A stretch of 64,000 nt of DNA from Whalleya microplaca (GCA_022497155.1 MU385788.1:85234-149233); one strand, 5' to 3'. Shown: positions 23,818-37,464, counted from the first letter of the stretch. A program made the numbers and translations. The notes: generated by a model from the sequence alone, not told the origin.

Positions 23818-24289
23818 ATGCCGGTACGTCTTGAAATTCCATTATGCACGACAGTCTCTTCTGCTCAATTGTAGCGCAGCATCATTTGATTGCCGCTGGC
23901 TTTGCCTGAGTGTCATGAAGCTGCGATTCGTTGGGCGGGCTAGAGAAGAAACCACAGGCATGACTTGACTTGAGCAGGACATCAAGCTGACAATCCTCTT
24001 CCACCACAGAGCCACAAGTCTTTCCGAACGAAGAAGAAGCTCGCCAAGGCGCAGAAGCAGAACAGACCCATCCCGCAATGGATTCGTCTACGGACTGGTA
24101 ACACCATCAGGTACGACTTCCCTCGATCGGGTCTCCCTCCTTTTCCTTGCAATACATTCATCTTCGAACATCAACACAAGCGAGCATAGGCTCTCGTGAT
24201 TCAGCAGTTGGAAATAAACAGAGAGCTAACGTGATTTCAGATACAACGCCAAGAGAAGGCATTGGCGCAAGACCCGTCTCGGTATCTAG
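23818..24289 (+). CDS. rpl39: 60S ribosomal protein eL39
   Basis: Three exons, 23818-23823, 24010-24110 and 24241-24289, encode exactly 51 residues, the universal length of eL39. The first exon carries only Met-Pro. The second reads [20 protein letters not shown] and goes on to RLRTGNTIR; the third reads [15 protein letters not shown]. The protein is small, very basic and lines the exit end of the ribosomal tunnel. Both introns are GT-AG (186 and 130 bases); large introns right after the start codon are typical of fungal ribosomal protein genes. It is too short and split to appear as one open frame. Confidence 0.97.
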
Positions 24290-25941
24290 ATGCCTCGCCC
24301 CCATTCCACCTATATCGGCCACCACCACATCAGCATTTGTCCTTGGGAAGCCCACCGAATGCGACTTGCCATCAATCATGGCGTTGGTGAAGAGAAAGGG
24401 ATATATCCCCACGGGAGGAGGATGGCATTCAGCGGCAAGTGGATGATACGATGATGAGGTAGTGCTTTCGGTGGATGGAATGTTCGTCAGCTAGGCGGGA
24501 TCAACTTTGCCGTTGGCGATTCGGTTTTTCTTTAGGGACTCGTCATCTAAAATCTGCATGGTACCGGCTATAGGGAAATGAAACAACAAGACTTTGCGAA
24601 AAGAAAACGAAAGATTGCGGACGTGTTTGATGCCTTGGTGATACAGCTGTAGTGTATGAGCAAACGTGGCAGATGACTACGTGATACAGATGATTTTCTC
24701 TTTGTTTAGCCTGCATTTTGGCGATTGTTGACATTCATGCGGATAGAACATAATGTTCGAGTAGCTGTTGATTGCTCTGGTGCGTCCTTGACTTTCCGGC
24801 ATATATTATCGGTGTCAACATGCTTTCCCTGGCCATGACGCAAATCCTACATGTACTCAGAAACTTGACAATAAGCCTTGCATACGAATCCAGCAAGGAC
24901 AGGCCCAAACGTTGCCTGGTGTTCCATCTGGATATACCCCAGGAGCTTACACGATAGTAACACCGTCTTCATCAACGGATACAGATACATGTAATGTAGT
25001 AGATCAGACCTACAAATCTAGGCAGGTACATCAAATCTCACCGTGGGGCTATCGTCATATATATATCAACTATAGATATACTCTAAAAATCCATCTCCCC
25101 CATTCTCATCGAAAGCTACGATAGTATGGTGTCTATATTTATATACCAATAATAGTATCAGGGGACTAAACGAGGACCAACGAGCAACAGCTGAGTGGGC
25201 GAAGAGTCGTAGAATCTATACTATAGACAAGCCAGCTAGCTGCCTAGCTAACCAGAGAACTGGAGGAAGAAGCAATGCCTGCTGGATATATACCGTGTAG
25301 CTAAATGAGGATAGTATCAACCAAGGATGCCAACATGCTCTTGGATTCGTCCTTCTTACGTAGTTAGTCGCTATGTGAAGTCAGGGAGTTGCAGTATGGC
25401 ATCTGATGAATGCTGGTGGTATTCACATCTAGGATAGAATAACTAGTGAAGAGAGAGATGCTCACAAGAGTGGGAATAGATGCAGGTTATATCAATAATT
25501 TTAGCAGCTTCGACCATGGTACAACAGATCACGAGAATTTATAGCGAGATTACAGTATGGGGATTTGTTTATCTCGTAGTCATTTACTACCTAAGTACGG
25601 GATTCAGAATACCCGTAAAAGCATGCGCAATATTCATCTTTGCCCAAATGGGGAAGACTATGCAATGTACTAGTAGTATCTGACCGGGTTGGTGTGGTGA
25701 TGGTCAACGGCGGCCATATTACAAGTATGGATCATCTCAATATGCCCCATGCCACCCTTAACTGCCAGCCAGCGTAAGAATACCGCATCCCTCATCATAA
25801 ATCCACGCGCAAATAACGCCAGAACATGCATGGTGTGCCGTGACCCGTCTCGCAAAGTCCCAATCATCCATCGGAGGCTTGGTACTAGACCCAACGAAGC
25901 ACTGCGGATTCCTGTAATTGTTGGGGGGGGGCGAGAGACGC
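24290..25941. other. Intergenic region, 1.65 kb, no supported gene
   Basis: It lies between the 3' ends of the convergent eL39 and SKP1 genes. Only short frames without domains are present. A run of nine G near 25923 lies just after the SKP1 stop on that gene's strand. Confidence 0.5.
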
Positions 25942-26667
25942 TTAGCGGTCCTCAGCCCACTCGTTCTCGCGGCGGATCTGCTCCTCCTCTTCGGGGGTAA
26001 AGTCGTTCGTGATGTTAAAAGTCTTGCGAATCTCCTCCGGGGACTTGCCCTTGATCATGTTGGCAACGGTTTTACAACCAACATCGAGCAGGGCCTTGAT
26101 ATCGAGATAGTTGGATGCCTATAGAGGGACTCAAATTAGCGATGATGTCACTGGAGTGAGGAGGGGGTGACTGGTGGGGAAAACCTACGAGAATGATCTC
26201 GAACAGCATCTCTTGGTCCACCTGCATGAACTTCTGGTCCCAGTCATCGATGTCCGTAGTCTTCTTGCGGTGGTCGGATTCATCCTCGTTGGTGGGCTGG
26301 GGGTCGTCCTTATGACGCTCGCACCACTCAATCACCTTGCGCAGGACAGACTCGGTCACCTAGAGCCAGTAGCGTAATCAGTATCGCGATCACGTGCGAC
26401 GTTGTTCATCACCGTGAAAGGGAAAGCAGAGGAGCTACTTACGTTGGGGATGGGGATGGTCTGACCATCAGCATTAGATCCTAGATCCTCGAGCATGTTC
26501 TTGATCAGGAGCGACCGCTCGGCAACGCGCTTCTCTGCAGTGGATGTGAGTAACTTGTCGGCGAGGAGGGCAAGCAGTGGTAACATACCGACATCAATCT
26601 TAACGTTGTCGTTAGACTGAAGGCGGACGCAGCCCGCGGGGATGGGGGCAGGGGCAGCTTCAGCCAT
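25942..26667 (-). CDS. skp1: SKP1, core subunit of SCF ubiquitin ligases
   Basis: Four exons on the minus strand, 26589-26667, 26443-26534, 26189-26359 and 25942-26118, give 172 residues, the normal SKP1 length. The N-terminal BTB/POZ-like half contains [13 protein letters not shown], then [19 protein letters not shown]. The middle has the usual acidic linker and [20 protein letters not shown]. The C-terminal half is the F-box-binding SKP1 dimerisation region: [19 protein letters not shown], then [12 protein letters not shown], ending NEWAEDR. SKP1 links F-box proteins to cullin-1; an F-box protein candidate lies at 60-62 kb in this window. All junctions are GT-AG and in frame. It corresponds to SconC of Aspergillus. 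Confidence 0.97.
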
Positions 26668-28977
26668 CGCGATGATGAAGACGATGAAATGATCGGTGTT
26701 CTCGGAATCTAGACTGTAGAACGAGGAATGATGTGTTTATCAACAAGCAGAGGCTTGAGAAGTGGGAATGTCAGTCGCGAATGTCAGTCGCCGATGCGAA
26801 AGAAGATGCGGAGAGAATGGGTGTGGAAGATTGATTGATGATGTGATGTGTGGGAAGTCAGTTAAGTGGCTGACTGGGGGGAGATTTATTTATTTATGTA
26901 TTAAAAGCTGAGGTAGGCCCGGTCTGGGTTATGTAGGTTTGGGTACGGAGTAGGTCCCGCTGGTATGAGCGTGTGCATACAATGGGGGGTACTTACAATG
27001 GGGCCGGTATACACGGTATTTCCTTAGGCAACAATGGTAAATGGAGGTTACTTGCTGTGAATGGCGTGCCTGTGACTCCCACAATTAGGTAAGCCCGATA
27101 CAAACATTCATAAATGAAGCGTAATAGGTGGTAGAGAAGTGAATTCCAAAGTAGGTAACAAATTCCATCCTTTTAAGCTGATGGGCACAGACCACCACCA
27201 CATTACCTACCCATACAACGGAAGGCACTTACTGGAACCTTATTCACTGGAACCTTATTCACTGCAAGTATCTCGTACTGAAAAGGTATTGGTCAAAGAA
27301 ACCTGGGAAGAGTTTGCAGAAGGTACCTAGGTAGAGGATTAGACAGTACCTGTGCAAGCTTAACCCATGAGACAGACCAAGACCACGTGCAACCAACAGC
27401 TGCCTGGGTACCTAGGTACCTATCTTTAGGAGATGCACGTGTGTTGTGCAATACAGCCCATCTGTTTGCAGCTATGGACAGGGTTAAACTCTCAGGGTTA
27501 AATATGTTTGTATGTATGTCAAGTACATATATACTGCCTGGGTAAGGATAGAAGAACATTGAATAAGATGCCTGGACACTGTAGGGTGGCCTAATCCGGA
27601 CATGCCTACAGCCATTGTCAGCTGTGCCCCACCAACAACCTCTCCATCACCACAATCAATTACCTGTGAATGTATATAGGTAGCTGCGAGGCAAGCTGTG
27701 CCGCAAGCTGTGCCGTTCATATCTACTGATTACATGCTCGAGAACTATGGGAAGTAATCTAATTACCAAGAAGATCGGAAGAAAATAGCGTACAATTCCC
27801 CTCTGCTGCCTTCCACCGTATGACACATCACTGTGTTAGTCAGGTCAGATCCAATATTGCTTCCTTATAATTCTGGTGCTATCTATCTATATGCCTATTA
27901 CAGTCCCCAAACCTCCACCTGCCAAAAAGTTAAACCTAGGCAGCCAGTCTCGTATATAGAGTGAGAGAGGGAGGTGAACATCCACTAGTAATATATTCCA
28001 AGGCTGTATGCATGCAAGCATCCACCCAACCCATAGCAGCACCCCTCTTGTTCATCTCTTTAAGCGGCTTCCTACAGTATCTGTGGCTTGTGTGTGGCAT
28101 TCCACAACCGCATCTCATGGGGCATCTTTCTAAGCCAGGCAGGTAGGTAGAATAAAGAAGCGCGTGCTCATCCATATGCTTCATGAGATGCAGACACTTG
28201 AGATGGACCAGGTGTGCATGCATGAATGAGCCCATACATAAGGAGATAAACACAGCAAAATATGAGACATCGTCATAAGGTTGTGTTCACATATACTCTT
28301 TCATTTTATTTTATTTTTATCTCTTTATCTTTTCTCTCCATATCCTCCTCACGCAAGTGCGTGACTCTAAGCCTTGCATATCCCCCTGACTAGGGATCTA
28401 TCTCGTTGGCGTTTTGTGTATTCCATTATATACCCCAAAGCCAACCAGATCCCATCCCACCCCTATCCTATCCCATACCACACTCCCTGCCCTCCCCTTC
28501 CTAGTCTAACCTCAGCTTTTCCGTAGCCGCTTTCGAATTTCCCATTGAAGTGATTACAGATTAGAAGAATAAACATAAAGGCCAGTAACGGCTAGATGTA
28601 TCGTATCGTAAGTGGATAGATAGCCTGCGTATGCTGTAGCAATGGGCATCCAATGTGTGTGTGCGCGCGGAAGTAATGTAGTATGTATGCAGATAGTACC
28701 GCATGTCTTAATAACAGACAGACAGACAGACAAAAACAGCCAACCAGACAGACAGACAAGAAAAACGAAGGTGAAAGGAAGGGTATCAAAAGTTCCCACT
28801 AAGCCAAGCCAGCTCCCCAATCCAGGCCGCCCCGAAGTGAAGAGAGAATCAGAAAAAATGCAAAAAGGGGGGAAGTAGAATAAGTGTGAAGAGTCAGAAA
28901 GCCGTAGGGCTGGCTATTCATGAGAGCCCACGGGCACGTGTTCGCATCGGCTTGTCTCCCAAGCCATCTCATCCACC
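26668..28977. other. Intergenic region, 2.3 kb, no supported gene
   Basis: The left end is the SKP1 promoter. A direct repeat of the type ACTGGAACCTTATTC occurs at about 27230-27260, and a (GACA)n microsatellite at 28714-28759. No frame carries a recognisable domain. Confidence 0.5.
28714..28759. repeat. Interrupted (GACA)n microsatellite
   Basis: Two runs of the GACA unit are separated by about 15 bases. The block lies about 220 bases beyond the stop codon of the TM198-like gene. Confidence 0.85.
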
Positions 28978-31900
28978 TCACCGGTCCTTGACACCGCCCT
29001 GCAGCTTCCGCATCGCCTCACGATGCGCATCCATCAGGTCCCCGCGCCGCATCCTCTCCTCGAAAGCGCGCTCATTGCGCTCCTTCTCCCAGCGCTCGAC
29101 CTCTCTTCTCTGGGCCTCCTGCTCGCGCTGCGACAGCATCATATTCCTCTGCGCGTCGATGTTCCGCTGGACGTCATGATTGCCGTTCTTCGCGCCCAGC
29201 AACCCCAGACTCGTCGTCGACGCCGACAGCAAGAGCGGCGTCTCGCGCCCGTTGAGGTTCAGATTGCTGAGGTTAGCGCCGCCGAGGGGGGACACGGGCG
29301 TCCCCGCGCGCAGGTCCACGGCCACGGACTGCCGGAAGTTGGCGAGCTGCGCGTCGCGCTGCGCCTGCGGCGGCAGCATGGAGCGCCGCTGCGGCTGGTG
29401 CGAGTTGAAGGCGAGGGTGTCGGCGGGGCCGACGGGGGGCAGCGGCACCGCCGCGGGCCCGCCGGGCCCCACGTAGCCCATGCTCGTGTTGCCCGACTGC
29501 ACGGACAGCAGGCTGTTCTGGCGCATCAGCTCGCGCCGCTTGCTGAGCGGGATGTCGTCGGCGTCCTGGCTGCCGGCGAAGGGCGGCGGGGGAGCTGCCG
29601 CGAGCGGCTGTTGCTGGGGCGTGTGCAGCGTCATCTGGCTGGCGGATCGGGGCGCCAGTTGGGCGCCCTCGGAGATGGGGGATACGAGGAGCATCGATTG
29701 CGATTTGTTGCGGATGTACATCTCGCGCTTGCTGAGGAGGGTTTGCGGGCTATTGTATGAGACGACTCCGGGTATCGGACCGCGATTTATTGGTCCTGTT
29801 TCCACACCTGAGGGTGAGGAGGGATCTGAAGTTGACGTTCTGAAGCCCTCCTCCGGCGAGGGACTAGCTCGAATGCCACCGTGTTCGTCACCGTACTCTT
29901 CCAATATTGGTTGGATCATGTCGCTCGACTGTCGACGGTTTTTATTCCGGAAAATGTGGCTTGTAGGGGCGGGTTTCGTTGATTGCCCCGTTATGGGACT
30001 TGTTTGGTTGTTGATATCGACTATCTGGTCCGTTGCTATTGGGAGAGATGGTGCGGATTGTGCAAGTAGTGATAACCTCGACGAGGAATGATTATACGGC
30101 GCCATTGATGGCACATTCGAGAGTGAGGAAGGGGATCTTGCAGCATTGGTTGGGGGTATGCCACTTTCAGGGGTCTGCTGGAGTTCCTCAACATTGACAG
30201 GCGCAGGAACTTCCTTCTTCTCCTTGGAGGTTTTCTGGGGATCCCGGGGCTCGTTTAATTGTAATGTCTCGGGCTCTGGCGTTTCGGCGTGGCTCAGGTG
30301 CTTTGCCCACTCATTTGTTCGATAGGACATCGCCACACGCGATAGGCCGCCGGGGAGTCGGTCTTTCGTGAGGCTGGCTGAAGAGGTAACCGATGGCGAT
30401 ACGGATTTTGGCGCCTTTGAAGTTTCCGAAGGAGTATTTATCCCCGATGTGTCTGTGGGATTGCTACTCTCATTCGCCCGCTCCGTCTTCCCTATCGCGT
30501 TCGCCGTGGTAGTCTTCTTCGACTTGGCATCCGTCGCGGCAGTCTCTTCAGGTGATTGCGCCCGATTCTCTAGACGCGCTCCAGGCTGGCCTGATTCTGC
30601 AATGTCCCTGTCTCCTAAGCTAGATGTGTCTTGGGACTTTCTATCCGCCAGTTCCGCTGTGATTTCTTTGGACCACCCCGGCTCTTCGACTTTGACCGAG
30701 TCCATTTTGTTGTCTCCATCTTCACTCATGCCATCGACGGTAGCAACGATGGACCCGGCGTCCTCGGATCTCCTTCTCTCATACATTAGGCCCTCGCGGC
30801 TCTCTCCCCACTTCGGTGATGGCTGTGGTGGCTCGGGTTCCCCTGTACTCCGCTTGGGCTTGTGGGACCGCTGAGATAAACTCCGTATCAAAACGCCCGA
30901 GCCCACCGAAAACCTGTTTCCTATGGACATGCCCGAAGCCCGCTTGCTGAACGCGACGGACCGCTCCTCGTCTTCGTCCGCAAATGTCGCCAATGATGAT
31001 CGATCCCCGTCATCTTCTTCGTCGACCTGTTCGTCGACCTTGGGTACTTTGAATGGCAGCGGCACGACCTCGGGACCCGTCGCATTCGACATTCTTTGCG
31101 AGTTACGCAACGATGTCGTAGACGACCTCTTACTCTCCGATCCCGCCATCCAAGCCTTCTCGTCAGGTTCGGGCATGGGCGCATCGCTTTCGTCTCCAGG
31201 TCCGTCATCCGCCGCCACTCGGATCGTCACCTTGCTGTCCTGGTTCCCATTCGCGACAAGCAACCCGTCACTGGATTGGTTGGCCTTTTGAGCGGATTCG
31301 GGGTCGTCCGAAACTAGGAGCTCGGCCATCTCAATAGCATCATCCTCGCTGTCCACGGATTCGACGCTGGTTTGACTAAGCCTGCCTTTCTTCTCGGTGT
31401 CGATATCCCCTACTCCCGAGTCGCGCGATTCGGATTCAGGAGGCAGTGGGTGATTCCCATAGGTGGCTTCCCATTGCCGTCTTTCGCGCGCGTTATCAGC
31501 CTCGATCTGTCGCCCGACATTGGCCTCCTCTTCCTCGCGCATCTGTTGGATTTCCGCTCGTTCCTCAGCTCGTTTCGCTCGGTGCTGCTGGACCACGCGC
31601 CAAAGTTTGAGCTGGGATATTATGCCCAGAATCGTAAATACGACGATGACCGCAATCTCGACCCTGATGCCCTTGGTCACCGGGTATGTGGTGGCACTAA
31701 GAGGAAATAGTTTGTCATTCAGGTTCCAGATGTAGGCCCAGAATTCCTTCAGCCCAGCCTTGCTGAAGCAATCGATGCCAAGGACCGTGACAGTCGCGCC
31801 GGCAAAGGACATTAGCCCGATTAGGGCGTACGGCCGTGTGTAGCGACTGAAATACAACGCAAACCCGACGACCGTGAAAATGCTGATGAAAATCACCTTG

Positions 31901-32679
31901 CCCGTCGTCGAGGGGAGCAATCCGCCATCCTTCAGAGTTAGCAGCCACATGGAAAAACAAAAGCCACCAAGCAGACATCCAAGGCCCTCTGTCAGCTCCT
32001 TGAAGACCGTGGCCGCTCCACCAAGAATCAAACCCGAGCAAATAACCGCCACCACGTATGCACCTTGGATCGCATCGGTTACGGGTGGCATCATAACGTA
32101 GATGATCAAGACTGACACGCACAGACTTGCGAGGTACGCGGTCGAGAAGAACGTGTGGAGCCATGGGTTCTTGATGCCTATTAGGGCGTATACTACTCCA
32201 GAGATGAGAAGAATCGCGCCAGCCACGCCCCATCCGGGTGTAAGCCGAGGCTCTAGGGGTAAATCGCCTTCCGCAATAGGTGCTGCTTCGTGGGGGTCAG
32301 AGGCTACAAAGGAGATTTAGGCGTATAGGCGGGTGTAGGACTTACAGCCATTAGAGGCGCCAGAATTACCCGAATCGTTCCCATTGATGGCAGAGGGGAT
32401 CGCAGTCGCCGTCGGGCTCGAGCTGCTGGCTCCAGTTGTCGTGGCCTTGGTGGTAGAAGATCCTTTTACTGAAGTGGCTGTTGTTGAAATATCCGAATCC
32501 TCAGTACGGTCAGTTGTCGTCGTTTGCACCCCATCTCCCTCCTGGGTCGTTTTCGGGGCTTCAGCCGTCGTGGGCGAAGCATCTTGCCGTCGATACGGCC
32601 CCAATGGGCCCGCGGCCACCAGGTTCAAACAGAGGACCAAACAGAGCAACGCCCAAACGCGAGACCACTTAGGCAGCAT
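28978..32679 (-). CDS. TM7S3/TM198-like (DUF4203-type) multi-pass membrane protein with long cytosolic tail
   Basis: Two exons on the minus strand, 32346-32679 and 28978-32303, joined at NGC/S (42-base intron), encode 1219 residues. Residues 1-23 form a signal peptide (WALLCLVLCLNLVAAGP), followed by a Ser/Thr-rich, probably O-glycosylated ectodomain to about residue 110. From about 140 to 360 there are around seven hydrophobic helices (for example AILLISGVVYALIGI and VIFISIFTVVGFALYF), matching the TM7S3/TM198-like domain. After the last helix comes a charged coiled segment (QHRAKRAEERAEIQQMREEE), then a long disordered Ser/Pro-rich tail, and finally a strongly charged helix near the C-terminus (REQEAQRREVERWEKERNER). 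The function in fungi is not established. The short intron and the phase support the join. Confidence 0.87.
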
Positions 32680-33978
32680 CTTGGCGGCTCTAACAGAGTG
32701 TCCGTCCAGTCGTTGTCTCCAAGTTAATATACCAAATCACTAAATACACCCGTGTAGTTAATTGTCGAGAGCCTTACTGTCCTGTCGAAGAGGCATAACT
32801 AGCGGGGTAACGTTGGCAAACCGGTAATAATGACACCATCTGCAGGCCTCGAGGTAATCAAGTAACTGCCAACGGGGAGAGTTCTCAACTGCAGAAAACT
32901 CTCTGACGAGACAGCAGCACCGACAGCAACGACTACCAAGAGTATCCAAGAGTATCAGAGCTCTGGAAACCTGTATGGAATGTCGAGAGGGAAGTTAGAC
33001 GGGCAGGTTGATGTCGTGGAACGGTGTTAGCTGACTGGGCTGGCCTCTGGGGACGAGGACGAGGGTTCAGTATAACTGGCTGGGGTCGAACGTCCCGGCA
33101 GAAAGGCACATAAATCAAACTTATTCAGTCAGGTGTGTGTGTGCCGCTAGAGCGGGAGAGCCATCAATGGAACCGTTCGTTCCCTGCAACGACAGTCTTG
33201 CATGAACCATGGGAGAAGATGGGATGGCAGGTCAGGATGGAGAGAATTCAATACTCATCAGACGACGAGAGGAAGAGAGAAGATCCTCCGCAGGGCTTAA
33301 CCTCTGGTCTGTGAGTTGTAAGCCGCCCACTTATGCCGCCTACTATACTGTATACTACCCAAGCATACCCAGCTACCCAGGAACATACATACATACATAC
33401 CCAGCTGCTGCTTACCTAGGTAATAGTAGCTAACCTCCAAGGTCTAGTCTACCTAGCTAATCTGTACAAAATTTGCTTTTCCTCGCGCCCACACAGCCGG
33501 CCACCCTTGGCGGCAGCAGCAGCAACAGCAGCAGCAGCAGCACGCAGACACTTCTCGGGATCTCCTCATCGAAAGGCTGGGCTGCTGCTGTGTGATGATC
33601 ATGCGCGGATGACGAAGGCATGACCCGAATGGTGCGTAGCTTCGCAGTCCAGGGAGATTAACAGAGACAATTGGACCTGAGGCTAGCTCGCTCGGACTCC
33701 GGTAAGAAAATTGAGTTGCAAGGGGCAAGCCACCCCGGCCCGGGAGCTAATACCAGAACCGGTAGGCTATAGGGCGACTAGTTGATGACAGACAGAGATC
33801 ATTGGTCGGACCACTGGCCAGCCCCTGACCCCTGACCCCGGTTGGACTGAACGCTGCTCTACTTTTATTTTTTCTGTCATCTTGTTCTCGAAAAGTAAAA
33901 AATGAGACGACTGTCTTAAGTTTAATAGGCGCGGGGCTAAATTGCTTCACCACCAACAGCTATCGAGATCTCATCTAA
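32680..33978. other. Intergenic region, 1.3 kb
   Basis: It contains the promoter of the TM198-like gene on its left side. A (CATA) microsatellite lies near 33383-33400 and a (CAG)n-type repeat at 33513-33542. No supported gene. Confidence 0.5.
33513..33542. repeat. (CAG)n trinucleotide repeat
   Basis: About ten CAG units with one CAA interruption, in non-coding DNA as far as can be seen. Confidence 0.85.
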
Positions 33979-34489
33979 GGCCGTGTTTACCAAAATCTTA
34001 GGACTGCCACCACTAAGCTCCATATATACTTATCGACCCATATAAATTGCATTACAGATTATGTAACTTACCAGATGTATTATGGGCCTTTGCGTGCTGA
34101 CCAGCAGCTCACCTTGAATTCAAAACCTCCTCTGATAGCTTCAGGTCGGCTTTTCAAGTAAAAAACTAACCCTATTTAGTAACGATATGTCCAGTCGCCG
34201 CAGTCCTATTTCACGGCTGGAGCAAAATCCAACAGCCGCCGCAATGACTGCGGCGGCTGAACTGCCTACCTTATAAAGTAAAGTTGCCTAGAAAACAGGG
34301 GGTGTACAACCCCGTTTTTCATAAAGCTAACTGCCGCCGCTGCGGGAATTGTGCACGACTTGTAGCTATTATACAGCTGTAAATCACAGCTGAAGGGGGT
34401 AAGGTTCAGTGGAGTAACCCCCCTGTGGTGGCAAAAAGATACATTTTTGATCGAAGCCAGTGGCCGCAGTCAAGTTGGTAAACACGGCC
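33979..34489. mobile_element. Tourist-like (PIF/Harbinger) MITE, 511 bp
   Basis: A perfect 15-base terminal inverted repeat, GGCCGTGTTTACCAA, occupies 33979-33993 and, in reverse complement, 34475-34489. The similarity continues imperfectly inward (GACTGC shared). A 3-base target duplication TAA flanks both sides (33976-33978 and 34490-34492). TWA duplications and TIRs beginning GG are hallmarks of PIF/Harbinger elements and their Tourist MITEs. No transposase frame exists inside. The interior has a perfect 11-base hairpin, CAGCCGCCGCA, loop ATGAC, at 34233-34259, and other GCCGC-rich stems. It is non-autonomous; mobility would need a transposase elsewhere in the genome. Confidence 0.8.
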
Positions 34490-35304
34490 TAAAACAAGCG
34501 AGATCTAGCTCCTCAAGCCTATCTATCACCTTGTGGATCTACATAGTGGCGCGCGGCTGGTGTAGCTGGGAGTAGATTCTCATCAGACAATATCATCCAA
34601 TTCAACGTTGTATGCCATCATCTACTAGGTACGGTTGTATGTATGTCGCTTGACTACTAACCAACCTACCTACCAGGAACGATAGACCGTACCACAGGTC
34701 GGCCCCCAAACCAGCATCTAGCGGTCCGTCCCTTTTCGTCCTGGGTGCTACGTGAACAGCAAACGTGCGGTATAGAAGGCTGGCAGGTTGCTAGGTACGG
34801 TATTCTGCGCGCTGCCTGAAGCAGATCTGTTGAGTCGAGAACGCGCGAGGCGGTCCACCTCGTCCACGATCTCTTATCTGGCATTGGACGGGTGATCCTG
34901 TGGGCAGGATGCGCGTTCATCATATATGGAGAGCCCGTAACGCAACGCGATGGTACGACAACACTGCAGCAAGGTTATGTACATTCCCCTCCGACAGGAA
35001 CCAGCACAGCAGCACAGCAGGACAGGTCACAGCAGAAAACTATTTAGACTATTACTAGTAGTAGGTCAAGTATGTACAACTAGACCTAACCAAAAACCAC
35101 GACCGCAAACGCGACTTTCGGGGCTTGTGCAAAAAAGCCCAATTTGTCGATCACCAACTCACCGACTGGGTAACCAATTGGCGGTGTTAGCCAAACCCGG
35201 CCGTACATATGCTTCACAGGTAGGTCTCAAGCTACGAGAAAGCTAGTGGCTGGTAGCGGTGTCTTCTATCGTGTATTTGGAAAGGAACAGCTAGCTCACT
35301 TGTG

Positions 35305-35330
35305 CTGTCTGTCTGTCTGTCTGTCTGTCT
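35305..35330. repeat. (CTGT)n microsatellite
   Basis: About six and a half copies of CTGT in tandem in intergenic DNA. Confidence 0.9.
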
Positions 35331-37445
35331 ATCGAATGCGTACCTAGTGCGTGTGAAGACGCAGTATAACCTACATACACGATGACGCGAAAAGAAATCG
35401 CAATATTGAAATTAGGGGTCCCCACCACCAACCGCAGGCTGCCGAGAGGCCAATGTGCAGCAGCAGTTACGTGAGTGCAGTAGCGAGAAACGCTCTCGCG
35501 CACAACGGGGCATTCCTCCCGCGCGAGTCGTAGAGGAGGGTATGATATGTATGAATGATATATAGGAGGGTAGTAAAAGGAGCGCAGTTTGGCAGCAGCA
35601 GCGGGATGGGGGATCTGGTTCATCTCCCATCACCTGCACGGCAATGGGACGCCCACTCATCCAGCAGCCCTCAGGATAAGTGATGATGAGGAGGGAACCT
35701 GGTACGAGATTCCCGTTTTCGTCCAGATGCCCATTTCGCTCGACGCGGTGCGACGCCGGGATCGTGCGTTCGTTTACCCCATGTCGCTAATAACTCTCCG
35801 ATATGATACCTCTCTTACTATGTATGGCGCCAAAAAAAAAAAAAGTAAAGAAAAACAAAATGATAAGATATGTATAGTCCGTAGCGAGGCTTGGTAATCA
35901 AATCACGCGTGCGATCGCAAGGTGTGACAGGAAGGGGAAAGCATGATGGCGCTCGCGCACGTTCATTTCCCGCTGCCGCGTGATGATTACTCAATACCTA
36001 CATACATAGTATTATGGGTAATTTTTTGACTCTTGGCAAGTATACGCCCAGAGGCTAGGGACACGGACCACGGAAATGATTTTTATGGGGGAATATCTCC
36101 CTCAAAAATCGGAAGTATCTTTTCTAATCCTAGGTTGCGTTAAGCCTCCTTTGGTATGGCGGCGACGTTAGCGTTCTCTACGGGTACGCGAGCAGGGTGC
36201 AAAAAATTATGCTCGCAACTGCGTACATTAACATATTATAGTACCTACATACATACATACATACATGCTGCTGCTACTGCGCCCTGTCAGCCTGTGTGTG
36301 TATGATTCCAGGAACCAAGATTAGATGCTACTATGTAGCGGTCAGAGCGGTAGTATTGAAAATCGTTGGAATTGCAAATCCACCTCTTGTACATACACAC
36401 GGAATACTCCAACCTCCAATACTCTGTCATCATCATCAACATGGATGGATACCCAATGTATGTATGTAGATATGTACTGTAGATAGGCTGTTAGCAACAG
36501 GGTCAGACCAATGCAATGGACTTGTTGTGGACCAAGCTTCTCATCATTCAGCCTTTCAATGACCAAAACCCAATCCGGTGAACCGACCCCATCGTTCTTT
36601 GGGCTCCATGATCAGCGCCCAGGAACCCCCACAAGCAGCAGACACGGCCCCTGCAGGAATTTTCTATCCCTTGCAGCCCCAGTCCGCTAACCTAGCGCGA
36701 GGATGCCTGGGAGACAGGCAGGCTGTGCCGCTCTACAAGTATTCCGTACTCCGAACACACACATTGCTTGCGAAATCGGTGATAGCCTCAAATAGATTTA
36801 TATGGGGAGTTTATTGCGATAGGCAGCACCATCTCAGCCTTCTATCGAGATTTCCTTGGTTTCGGGACGCACCAGCGCCCGGTGCCCCGGGTACGCTTGA
36901 GCGTACGCATATCATGACGTAGAAGACGCAAGCTCTTAGAGGTTGCGTTTTTATGTAATATGTAATACCTAGAGGGCACGGTCCGGATATCCATAGATGA
37001 TACGCAGCCGGTCGAGCGGCGCAGGAGGTTGCCGGGCTGGCTCTTCATCATCATCATCATTATTATTGTCGTGATAGCCACATTTCAGCGGTCAGACATA
37101 CATAACTAATAATAATAATATTCACGAGGCAGGTTAGGTTTGGGATTTGAGGGCACTACCGTAAATAGAAATGTCCGAACGGTAGAGAATAGGTAATAAT
37201 ATTCCGTAGTTAAACACATGGAAAAAAAAAAGTATTTGATGTTTTACTGCTAGCAAGCAAGCCACGATGAGCGAGCAGAAGTCCAGCCATCCATGCCGAC
37301 CAAAACTCCAAATCTCCGGTAAACAACTGTCAAGCCAGCCAGCCTCCTACCTAGTGCCGAAGCCCCGGTTCGTGGGTAGTAGGTAGCCTCCATTCCGTGC
37401 TCTCAATAAACCTTCCACTTGTATCATGGGTATGTATGTATGGGA

Positions 37446-37464
37446 GGGGGGGGGGGGGGGGGGG
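37446..37464. repeat. Run of 19 G
   Basis: A pure G homopolymer in intergenic DNA. The exact length is uncertain because such runs are error-prone in sequencing. Confidence 0.8.

Noticed and set aside
29023..30091. Long plus-strand frames opposite the TM198-like gene
   Set aside because: They are shadows of the GC-rich third-position bias of the real minus-strand gene and have biased, domain-free composition.
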